64,000 bases of DNA from Flectonema sp. DT1601 (taxonomy: Eukaryota > Euglenozoa > Diplonemea > Diplonemida > Diplonemidae): the NCBI GenBank assembly GCA_964019425.1, contig OZ025804.1, forward strand, positions 186,001 through 250,000, in the 5' to 3' direction. Made by a program: the position numbers and the translations under genes. The notes below the pieces were generated by a model that ran no database searches, was not told the DNA's origin, and saw nothing but the letters and a program-made list of their open reading frames with translations. Below are positions 23,756 to 33,639 of this stretch, one piece after another. Each line of letters begins with the position of its first letter. Position 1 is the stretch's first letter.

Positions 23756-24059
23756 GACAGTGAGAGGTAGAATGAACTCTCCTCCTTGTGTCCGATCCTG
23801 ATTATTTTTTGTTGAATTGGTAGTGTTACCTCATTTTGCTACTCTCGTATCTGTGTTGTGTTAACTCATGTAAGTGATCTTAACTCCTGTTAAATAAAAA
23901 AAAAAAAATTTCAAAAAAAAAGAAATTAAAAAAGAAGAATTTTCAAATGAAGTTATATCAACCCCTGCCACCCATTATGATCAATTCCGCTTGTTTTTTT
24001 TTTTTTTTTTTTTCTTCTTTCTTTTCTTCAAATATAAAAAAAAATTAAAAAATATAAAA

Positions 24060-27015
24060 GATGAAACAATGTTATCATTGTTTTTTTTATCGATCGACTA
24101 TGTCGATTACTTCCAGTTTTCCGTCCTGGTCAAGACGCTAAACTGATTGTTTTTTTTTTTTTTTTTTAAAAAATTAATAAAAAGAATATAAAAAAAAAAA
24201 AAAAAGAATAAACAATGTTATCATTGTTTTTTTTTATCGTTCGACTCTGTCGACTAATTTCTATTTTCCGTTTCTTTTCTTTAAATAATAAATAAAAATA
24301 ATTTAAAATAAAAAAAAGGAATAAACAATGTTATCATTGTTTTTTTATCGATCGACTATGTCGATTACTTTCTATTTTCCGTCCTGGTCAAGACGCTAAA
24401 CTGATTGTTTTTTTTTTCAAAATTAATAAAAAAGAATATTAAAAAAAAAAAAAAAAAAAAAAAAGAATAAACAATGTTATCATTGTTTTTTTTTATTGTT
24501 CGACTTTGTTGACTAATTTCTATTTTCCGTTTTTTTTCTTTAAAAAATAAATAAAAAGAATTTAAAATAAAAAAAAAGAATAAACAATGTTATCATTGTT
24601 TTTTTATCGATCGACTATGTCGATCACTTTCTATTTTCCGTCCTGGTCAAGACGCTAAACTGATTGTTTTTTTTTCAAAATTAATAAAAAAAAAAAAAAA
24701 AAAAAGAATAAACAATGTTATCATTGTTTTTTTTATCGTTCGACTTTGTTGACTAATTTCTATTTTCCGTTTTTTTTCTTTAAAAAATAAATAAAAAGAT
24801 TTTAAATAAAAAAAAAGAATAAACAATGTTATCATTGTTTTTTTATCGATCGACTATGTCGATCACTTTCTATTTTCCGTCCTGGTCAAGACGCTAAACT
24901 GATTGTTTTTTTTTTCAAAATTAATAAAAAAGAATATAAAAAAAAAAAAAAAAAAGAATAAACAATGTTATCATTGTTTTTTTTTTATCGTTCGACTTTG
25001 TCGACTAATTTCTATTTTCCGTTTCTTTTCTTTAAAGAATAAATAAAAAGAATTTAAAATAAAAAAAAAGAATAAACAATGTTATCATTGTTTTTTTATC
25101 GATCGACTATGTCGATCACTTTCTATTTTCCGTCCTGGTCAAGACGCTAAACTGATTGTTTTTTTTTTTTCAAAATTAATAAAAAAGAATATAAAAAAAA
25201 AAAAAAAAAAGGAAAAACAATGTTATCATTGTTTTTTTTTTATCGTTCGACTTTGTCGACTAATTTCTATTTTCCGTTTCTTTTCTTTAAAGAATAAATA
25301 AAAAGAATTTAAAATAAAAAAAAAGAATAAACAATGTTATCATTGTTTTTTTTTATCGATCGACTATGTCGATCACTTTCTATTTTCCGTCCTGGTCAAG
25401 ACGCTAAACTGATTGTTTTTTTTTTTTCAAAATTAATAAAAAAGAATATAAAAAAATACAAAAAAAAGAATAAACAATGTTATCATTGTTTTTTTTTTTA
25501 TCGTTCGACTTTGTCGACTAATTTCTATTTTCCGTTTTTTTTTTCTTTAAAAAATAAATAAAAAGAATCTAAAATAAAAAAAAAGAATAAACAATGTTAT
25601 CATTGTTTTTTTATCGATCGACTATGTCGATCACTTTCTATTTTCCGTCCTGGTCAAGACGCTAAACTGATTGTTTTTTTTTTTTTTCAAAATTAATAAA
25701 AAAGAATATTAAAAAAAATACAAAAAAAAAAAGAATAAACAATGTTATCATTGTTTTTTTTTTTATCGTTCGACTTTGTCGACTAATTTCTATTTTCCGT
25801 TTTTTTTCTTTAAAAAATAAATAAAAAGAATTTAAAATAAAAAAAAAGAATAAACAATGTTATCATTGTTTTTTTTTATCGATCGACTATGTCGATTACT
25901 TTCTATTTTCCGTCCTGGTCAAGACGCTAAACTGATTGTTTTTTTTTTCAAAATAAAAAAAATATTAAAAAAAAAAAATAAAAAAAAAGAATAAACAATG
26001 TTATCATTGTTTTTTTTTATCGTTCGACTTTGTTGACTAATTTCTATTTCCGTTTTTTTTTCTTTAAAAAATAAATAAAAAGAATTTAAAAAAAAAAAAA
26101 AAAAAAAGAATAAACAATGTTATCATTGTTTTTTTTATCGATCGACTATGTCGATTACTTTCTATTTTCCGTCCTGGTCAAGACGCTAAACTGATTGTTT
26201 TTTTTTTCAAAATAAAAAAAATATTAAAAAAAAAAAAATAAAAAAAAGAATAAACAATGTTATCATTGTTTTTTTTTTATTGTTCGACTTTGTTGACTAA
26301 TTTCTATTTTCCGTTTTTTTTTCTTTAAAAAATAAATAAAAAGAATTTAAAAAAAAAAAAAAAAAAAAGAATAAACAATGTTATCATTGTTTTTTTTATC
26401 GATCGACTATGTCGATTACTTTCTATTTTCCGTCCTGGTCAAGACGCTAAACTGATTGTTTTTTTTTCAAAATAAAAAAAAAATATTAAAAAAAAAAAAT
26501 AAAAAAAAAGAATAAACAATGTTATCATTGTTTTTTTTTATCGTTCGACTTTGTTGACTAATTTCTATTTTCCGTTTTTTTTCTTTAAAAAAATTAATAA
26601 AAAGAATTTAAAAAAAAAAAAAAAAAGAATAAACAATGTTATCATTGTTTTTTTTATCGATCGACTATGTCGATTACTTTCTATTTTCCGTCCTGGTCAA
26701 GACGCTAAACTGATTGTTTTTTCTTTAAAAATAAATAAAAAGAATAAAAAAAAAAAAAAAGGAATAAACAATGTTATCATTGTTTTTTTTTTATCGATCG
26801 ACTATGTCGATTACTTACTATTTTCCGTCCTGGTCAAGACGCTAAACTGATTGTTTTTTCTTTAAAATAATTAAAAAGATTTAAAAAAAAAAAAAAAAAA
26901 AAAAAATGAATAAACAATGTTATCATTGTTTTTTTTTCTATCGATCAACTATGTCGATTAATTTCTATTTTCCGTCCTGATCGAGACGCTAAACTGATTG
27001 TTTCCTTTTTTTAAA
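24060..27015 (-). repeat. AT-rich satellite, about 23 copies (reverse arm)
   Basis: Same unit as at 18,650-21,230 in reverse complement (AAACAATGTTATCATTGTTT, ATCGATCGACTATGTCGAT, CCGTCCTGGTCAAGACGC). Long and short unit types alternate quite regularly, with the short type using TCGTTCGACTTTGT in place of TCGATCGACTATGT. The alternation gives a higher-order period of about 255 bp. Confidence 0.95.
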
Positions 27016-27452
27016 TAATAAATAAGAAAAAAAAAAAAAAAAAAAAAAAAGAGCATCTCCCTGCTATCCCTCATATCCCCACAATAATATTATACCTTTT
27101 CATTTTCTCTTTCCTTTTCTGGTCTTTTTTTTTTCTTTTTTTTCCTTTTTCATACAACGTTTTTTATTTATATATATATTTTTTTTTTTTTTTTTTTTTC
27201 ATGTTTGATTATTTCCTCTTCATTTTTTTTTTCTTTTCTTTTCTTTCTTTTTTTTTTTTTTTCCTCTGCCTCTCTCTTAATTCTGTTCGTTTCTTTGAAA
27301 CGAAAATTCATTTGAATATTATTCCTTGGTCAGCAACCATCATTGTCGCCCTTTGGGCCTGTTAAAAAAAAATAAAAATAAAAAGAAAGTTTACATCGGG
27401 AATAGGGCAGGAGCCAAAAGCTCCCAGTCCGTTACTTCCCACTTTATCGAAA

Positions 27453-28819
27453 CTCACTATGGGGGGTGATGCCAAACACCCAGAAGTACTTAACTACTTT
27501 CCTTCTTGCTGCCCAGGAGTTTCTGACCAGAACTAATAGAAAATAAAAAGTAGATGGGAAACAATAAAAAGTAAAATGGATATAACTGAAGTTAAACAAG
27601 ACAAATGAAGTAACAGACCAGAACAGAAAGAGGATTGTAATAGAAGATTACAAATAAAAAAATGCAAGTATCAACACATAATCAAGATACACCAGCAGCT
27701 AACAAACAACATAAAATTGAAGATCAGTTGCCAGAGTATTTCAACCATGGTAGAATACTCGCCCCTCTGGCAGGGATTATCCCAGACTTGTCCTTTAATT
27801 TAGTTGGACACCATGGCTTACAACCCTTCCAGAGGGAAGCACCATTATGACTTCTATTTTTTTTCTTCAAGAAAATCATAAGGTGGTAACAAAGAAAAAT
27901 GCTAAGAGGAACCCCTTATTAACACCTAAGACATCTAAACTGCAGCCCAGCTTATGCCCAATGCACTAACAGGTCATTCCCTCACACTCAGATCAAAAAA
28001 TCAAAGTTCAGAGTGCATCTTAGCGTGAATGAGAGAATTTCCTCCCGCTTTTTTTGAACAAAAGGGATAGGAGAAGGGATAGAAAACGAACATAAAAATA
28101 AAATTTTAAGTGAGAAACACTTAGCAGAAATACTTAGCAGCTTTTAAGGAGCTGAAAAGCAAAAAAAAAATCTAAGTGAGAAACACTTAGTAGTAACACT
28201 TTGTAGCTAATTGAGCTGAAAATAAAAAAATAAAAAATTTCTAAGTGAGAGATACTTAGCAACTTTTAGAACAAATAATTAAGTAAATAACCTGTTGAAA
28301 TGGTAGTTAATGTAACCATTACAGGTTTGATGCCAAAACTGACAAAGAATGAGTTAAGTTACCAGGTGAGATTTGGACTGTTAGCTTTTGGCTAAGGCCC
28401 TCCCTGAAGAGCAAGAACAAAAAAACTACTCACACCTGAAGAAAACATACACAAAGAACACACTGTAAGCTGTGTGTGTATTTTGTGTTTGTCACAACAG
28501 GAGAGAAAAGAAAGAATGTCAAGGTTGGTCACCTTGCCTATCAACGCACAACATTGGTGGTCTCTACTAGACCCTGAGTGATCCCACTGGATCTCTCATC
28601 GTTCATAGTACCCTGTGTGAAGTTATAAAATCAAAGGTAAACTATGAACTACAAATGACTTAGCCTGTTATTATAATGCCACAGGCAGGCCCTGCATTCA
28701 GCAACTATCCAGCAGTGCTTGGATGTCCTGATCTTCTTCTAAAAAAAAGAAAGAAAAACAAAACTGTAGCTGGGATCACTCAGGATCAACAGACTACCAA
28801 TGCTACCTGTTGTACTTGC
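27453..28819 (+). repeat. 1.37-kb repeat, copy 1
   Basis: Begins CTCACTATGGGG and includes a hairpin-prone GGGTGATGCCAAACACCC, three CTAAGTGAGA(A/T)AC/TACTTAG hairpins (about 28,106-28,260), one R repeat (28,361-28,600), and the CAAAGGTAAACTATG segment. A 62-codon plus frame (27,662-27,850) is present in both copies with few changes; it has no recognisable domain and I do not count it as a gene. The first 60 bp resemble a motif in the 1,280-bp unit. Confidence 0.9.
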
Positions 28820-29998
28820 TCACTATGGGGGGTGATGCCAAACACCCAGAAGTACTAAACTACTTTCCTTCTTGCTGCCCAGGAGTTTCTGACCAGAACT
28901 AATAGAAAATAAAAAGTAGATGGGAAATAATAAAAAGTAAAATGGATATAACTGAAGTTAAACAAGACAAATGAAGTAACAGACCAGAACAGAAAGAGAA
29001 TTGTAATAGAAGATTACAAATAAAAAAATGCAAGTATCAACACATGATCAGGATACACCAGCAGCTAACAAACAACATAAAATTGAAGATCAGTTGCCAG
29101 AGTATTTCAACCATGGTAGAATACTCGCCCCTCTGGCAGGGATTATCCCAGACTTGTCCTTTAATTTAGTTGGACACCATGGCTTACAACCCTTCCAGAG
29201 GGAAGCACCATTATGACTTCTATTTTTTTTCTTCAAGAAAATCATAAGGTGGTAACAAAGAAAAATGCTAAGAGGAACCCCTTATTAACACCTAAGACAT
29301 CTAAACTGCAGCCCAGCTTATGCCCAATGCACTAACAGGTCATTCCCTCACACTCAGATCAAAAAATCAAAGTTCAGAGTGCATCTTAGCATGAATGAGA
29401 GAAATTTCTCATCGCTTTTTTTGAACAAAAGGGATAGAAGAGGGGATAGAAAACGAACATAACAATAAAATTCTAAGTGAGAAACACTTAGCAGAAACAC
29501 TTAGCAGCTTTTAAGGAGCTGAAAAGCAAAAAAAAAAATCTAAGTGAGAAACACTTAGTAGAAACAATTTGTAGCTAATTAAGCTGAAAATAAAAAAATA
29601 AAAAATTTCTAAGTGAGAAATACTTAGCAACTTTTAGAACAAACATTTCAGTAAATAACCTGTAATGATTAAACCGTTACAGGTTTGATGCCAAGACTGA
29701 CAAGGACTGAGTTGAATTTACCAGGTGAGATTTGGACTGTTAGCTTTTGGCTAAGGCCCTCCCTGAAGAGCAAGAACAAAAAAACTACTCACACCTGAAG
29801 AAAACATACACAAAGAACACACTGTAAGCTGTGTGTGTATTTTGTGTTTGTCACAACAGGAGAGAAAAGAAACAATGTCAAGGTTGGTCACCTTGCCTAT
29901 CAACGCACAACATTGGTGGTCTCTACTAGACCCTGAGTGATCCCACTGGATCTCTCAGGGTAAACTATGAACTACAAATGACTTAGCCTGTTATTATA
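28820..29998 (+). repeat. 1.37-kb repeat, copy 2 (shortened)
   Basis: Direct tandem copy of 27,453-28,819 with few substitutions. Its end lacks about 50 bp between the R repeat and the GGTAAACTATG segment, and it stops at GTTATTATA near 29,998, where an inverted partial copy begins. Confidence 0.9.
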
Positions 29999-29999
29999 G

Positions 30000-30420
30000 C
30001 TACAAATTGTTTCTACTAAGTGTTTCTCACTTAGATTTTTTTTTTGCTTTTCAGCTCCTTAAAAGCTGCTAAGTATTTCTACTACTGCAACTGCCTGCGG
30101 CATTATAATAACAGGCTAAGTCATTTGTAGTTCATAGTTTACCTTTGATTTTATAACTTCACACAGGGTACTATGAACGATGAGAGATCCAGTGGGATCA
30201 CTCAGGGTCTAGTAGAGACCACCAATGTTGTGCGTTGATAGGCAAGGTGACCAACCTTGACATTCTTTCTTTTCTCACCTGTTGTGACAAACACAAAATA
30301 CACACACAGCTTACAGTGTGTTCTTTGTGTATGTTTTCTTCAGGTGTGAGTAGTTTTTTTTGTTCTTGCTCTTCAGGGAGGGCCTTAGCCAAAAGCTAAA
30401 AGTCCAAATCTCACCTGGTA
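30000..30420 (-). repeat. Inverted partial copy of the 1.37-kb repeat and R
   Basis: Reverse-complement pieces: a hairpin segment (about 30,016), the TATAATAACAGGCTAAGTC segment (30,104-30,146), and a full R repeat in minus orientation (30,147-30,415). With copy 2 it makes a palindrome across about 105 bp. Confidence 0.9.
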
Positions 30421-31350
30421 ACTCAACTCACCAGAAAGCAGCAAAAAATTAACCGTCCAGTCGGTCTTTCTTTTTCTTTGGCTTGTGTGTTGTGGTGCAG
30501 GGGATATAGGCAATCTTTTTGAGATCGGCCTTCCCTTTCCACATTGTCATGGAGCGTCTTCATCCATCATCTCCAATCGATACCGCTCTGTGTGAATGCG
30601 GCAAGCGGTGAGAAGGAAACAAAGAAGTAATGGTGCCAACCTGTTTGATGTGTTTGTTTTTGGCTAAGGTCAACCGCAAAGTCACACAGAGACATCGAAG
30701 AATCAGCGTCATCGCTGGCGCTCCATGCATGTTGCAATGTGGCAACAGCCCTCCGTCCCTCATCTGCACTATGTTTGTGAGCGCAGAACAGCCTCTTCTC
30801 ACCTGTCATCCAGCGCATCATCCATATCATCCCGATGTGTGCTTAGCGGCCAGCAGCAGGAAAGAAGCAAAGTAGTAAGTGTTCAAACCTGTTTTGTTGT
30901 GTTTATTGTTGGCAATTTAGGCCGCACAAGTCACACATAGGGATCGGTGGTGCCTGCTTCTACAGTGGCGGTGTCTGTCTTGTCACATTGTAGTGACAGC
31001 CCCTGTCCTTCCTCTACACTCGCATGTCACGATGCGGAGTGGACCGATCTCTTCTCAGATGCACCTGGTCATGGCTTAAGGGCTGTGAAGTTTAAAAATC
31101 TGCCAGCCATGACCCAGTTGTCTTACACTGCTGTCTCAGGACGAGCCAGGCTTAGGCTGCAACTGATCCAAAAGGACAAGTGCACCTCATCGGTCCTCTC
31201 CAAAACGCCTCGCAACACGCATATGTGTATCAGGAGAGGGGTTCCTGCTCTGTCAAAAAAAAAAGGAAGCTGAGATGTGTGGTCAGTTTAGAGTCATGAC
31301 AGGACTACAACGAGACTCAAAGCAAAAACAGATACTGGAATATGGGTTAA
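30421..31350. repeat. Degenerate repeats related to the 1,280-bp unit
   Basis: Two diverged tandem segments (around 30,610-30,690 and 30,860-30,940) share GGAAA(C/G)AA(A/G)...CAACCTGTTT and a GTCACACA part, and both recall GGGAAACAAGAAAG...CAAACCTGTTAG in the 1,280-bp unit. No supported gene; overlapping frames on both strands are not credible. Confidence 0.5.
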
Positions 31351-31720
31351 GTTGCCAGGTGAGATTTGGACTGTTGGCTTTTGGCTAAGGCCCTCCCTGA
31401 AAAGCAAGAACAAAATAACTACTCGCACCTGAAGAAAACATACACAAAGAAGACATATACAAGTCCATCGCATCGCTTGCTGAACCTCCATCGATCTGCT
31501 TCCATCGTCCCTTGGCAAAAACAGGTAACGGAAAAAAAAAAGCAAGACAAACAATGCCAGGACAACGGAAGCATCGATATTGCTCCAGCAGATGCGAGTA
31601 CCTGTAAGCTGTGTGTGTATTTTGTGTTTGTTACAACAGGAGAGAAAAGAAAGAATGTCAAGGTTGGTCACCTTGCCTATCAACGCACAACATTGGCGTC
31701 CAAACTGATTGTTTCTTTTT
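31351..31720 (+). repeat. R repeat, long variant
   Basis: Begins GTTGCCAGGTGAGATTTGG and ends with CAACGCACAACATTGG like the other copies. It carries about 160 extra bp in the middle that resemble part of the 1,280-bp unit (GCATCGATATTGCTCCAGCAGATG versus ACATCGATCGCTGCTCTGCAGATG). This links the R and 1,280-bp families. Confidence 0.8.
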
Positions 31721-31990
31721 TATAAAAAAAAAAGGGGATCCAATAAGTATGGCTCGAGAATCGAATTGAGAACGAGAGATAACAGTGTTGTTGTAAGAAA
31801 GCATGAAATTTGTAGGCGGTCAGTATTACCAAGATTTTTAGATGAAAAGCCCACCTTCATGTAACGAAAATTGAACCCATGTCGATTTTAATTGTAAAGG
31901 AAAGAATGTCGCAAAAGCGGCTAAAAAGATTTAATTTTGTTTGGGATTTAACATTTTATCTACAGAACCAGATCCACAGGTCCGCTTGTT
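31721..31990. other. Spacer before the second retroelement fossil
   Basis: Starts with a piece resembling a satellite end (AAACTGATTGTTT at about 31,700), then unassigned sequence. No gene seen. Confidence 0.4.
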
Positions 31991-32690
31991 TCCCATGCTC
32001 CCACTCTTGACTTCCATTCTGAACTTGATCATGTGCTGAATTTATCGAAGATGGTGAGACCGGATAGTTCGTTTTCTCGCTTGCATGATTACTGGTTGAA
32101 AACGGAATTGCAAAAGGCATTGCAGCCTGGTGAAGTTGAAAGCATCCCATTCACTGCGATTGAACAAAAGTCAACTGGTTTGTGCCAAAGGTTCGTTCTT
32201 ACGAAGGAGTCGAATGAGCATCTGGTGGATATGTTGCTGATGTGCCTTTGGGACATATCTCGGAATATCTGGACTCGGTTCTATTTGATTGCGCGAGTGG
32301 AAGGGATTTCAGAACTGGTTTTTATCAGGTAGAGATTCCTTGTGATGCTCGCAAGTTCTTTGGTTTCAGATCGGACGATGGTCAGTATTTCGAGTTGACT
32401 CGGTTGCCAATGGATTATTCTTGTGCACCGGAAATTATGCACACATTGGCTGCCACTATCGCTGGGCATCCAGACTATGGATCTGACATTGCTGTTCATG
32501 ATGTTAGAGTTGATGCTTGGATCGACAACATCAGATATTCAGGCTTGAAGAAGGAAGTAGCTCTTAGAACTGCTAAACTCGATAATCGCAAAGAAGGCTT
32601 CATCGACATGGAAGCATTCAATATGGCTGGAATTATGATTTCTCGGGAGTGCATTTTAATCATCAACATAGATCTGTAATAGTTTCTGAT
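31990..32690 (+). mobile_element. Broken VIPER/TATE/DIRS-like reverse-transcriptase fossil
   Basis: Translated pieces show an RT core: GFYQVEIPCDARKFFGF, FELTRLPMDYSCAPEIMHT, LAATIAGHPDY and VDAWIDNIRYSG. The spacing and the IDN-R form of the active-site region fit the trypanosome VIPER/TATE and DIRS group of tyrosine-recombinase retroelements better than LINEs. The element is broken, with a few breaks, and only the RT part is clear. No terminal repeats or recombinase were seen. It is oriented like the plus-strand gene cluster, while the fossil at 5.8-8.1 kb is oriented like the minus-strand cluster. Motifs are better preserved than in the left fossil, so it may be younger. Confidence 0.7.
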
Positions 32691-33639
32691 AGATTACAAG
32701 GGAAGTTAGCTGTGGTTATTTTGACATCGACCAGTGGATTGGAATCGTTGATAGGTATGCATCTGTGGTGTCTGGAGTTTCACCTGGTAGATGTTTCACC
32801 TGGTAGATGTTTCACCTGGTAGATTCTGGTTTGCTCTGAAGTTTATTTGAAGAGTTATAAATTAGATCAACCGAGGTCTTGGTCTCAACGGTCAAGGATC
32901 GCAAGTGCGTTACAGAAGGGAAAGTGCAACATTGACGATCGATCCAAATGAACATGGTGACACAATCTTATTAACAGTGACACAGGCAATTTTATTAGCA
33001 GACACACAGGTCAAGAAGATGTTATCGCCGAAGAAACCATTGAAGTTAACACTAAGCTCTGCACAACTAAAAAGTGATGAAAAGCGGCGCTCCTCGCTCC
33101 TCGCTCCTATTATAATGGCTGCTGTGGGCGGATTAGCGGCGCACAGAGGGAAGCGTTTGGTATTTAGAAAGGAATTAGTCAGACCTGGAAACATTGAAAT
33201 AACTTAACCTGTTAACAAGCATAGAGATTGATGATGTAGATTGCTTCCATGACACTCTGCGTGACTTGCAGCCATTACCTAGGCCAAAAACAAACGCAAC
33301 AAAACAGGTTTGCCTCTTTGTTTCTTTCTTGCTGCTCGCTGCAGTCACATGGCTAAACCGCATAGCTTGGTATGAGGATGACTTTAGTCATTTGTCAAGA
33401 AGCATTAACACCGAAAGCGGATTCAGAGTGTACCTACTTAGAATACAAGAGGTGCATCACGAGCGGAAGAGGAAATCCAACATCATAAATCTGTTATTGG
33501 TGTGATCGAGAAGCGTTTGCAAGATGCTCAAACTGCATCAATTCGAAACAATTGAATTTATGTGAAAGCTTACGTGCGGTTAATTTATTTTCTCTGAATC
33601 TAATCTCTCTTCCCCCCATTAGGTTACTCCCCTTACAAT
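32691..33639. other. Spacer between fossil and first plus-strand gene
   Basis: Contains three tandem copies of TTTCACCTGGTAGATG (about 32,774-32,825). Two unassigned frames follow (32,905-33,207 and 33,266-33,505), neither with a recognised domain; they could be decayed parts of the same fossil or chance. A pyrimidine tract plus TTAG ends at 33,622, just before the MFS gene. Confidence 0.4.

Larger units (their letters stand above)
23640..27452 (-). mobile_element. Satellite-bearing element, minus copy (inverted arm)
   Basis: Mirror of 18,226-21,606. It runs from GAGATACC boxes through the CAAGCGGAATTGATC link (reverse complement near 23,980), then about 23 reverse-complement satellite units (24,060-27,010), then the A/T-run region, and ends with the head sequence (CCACTTTATCGAAA) at 27,452. 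The next base begins CTCACTATGGGG, the start of the 1.37-kb repeat. In the next copy of that repeat this start directly follows TGTTGTACTTG, the sequence that precedes this arm at about 23,541, so this arm too appears to interrupt a repeat. The right arm has more satellite copies than the left, so the arms are not a simple copy of each other. Confidence 0.7.

Noticed and set aside
20611-26850. Frames of Lys/Phe/Ile-rich protein in the satellite arms
   Set aside because: They arise from A- and T-runs and the satellite unit in an open frame by chance.
18650-27015. CRISPR-like array, because repeats alternate with spacers
   Set aside because: The units are AT-rich satellite with variable homopolymers, there are no unique spacers, and the host is eukaryotic.
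27662-29216. A 62-codon frame kept in both 1.37-kb repeats as a gene
   Set aside because: Only two recent copies exist to compare, the changes are too few to show selection, and no domain or acceptor is seen.
30560-31273. Overlapping frames on both strands between 30.5 and 31.3 kb
   Set aside because: They overlap each other, have no domain, and lie in degenerate repeats related to the 1,280-bp unit.
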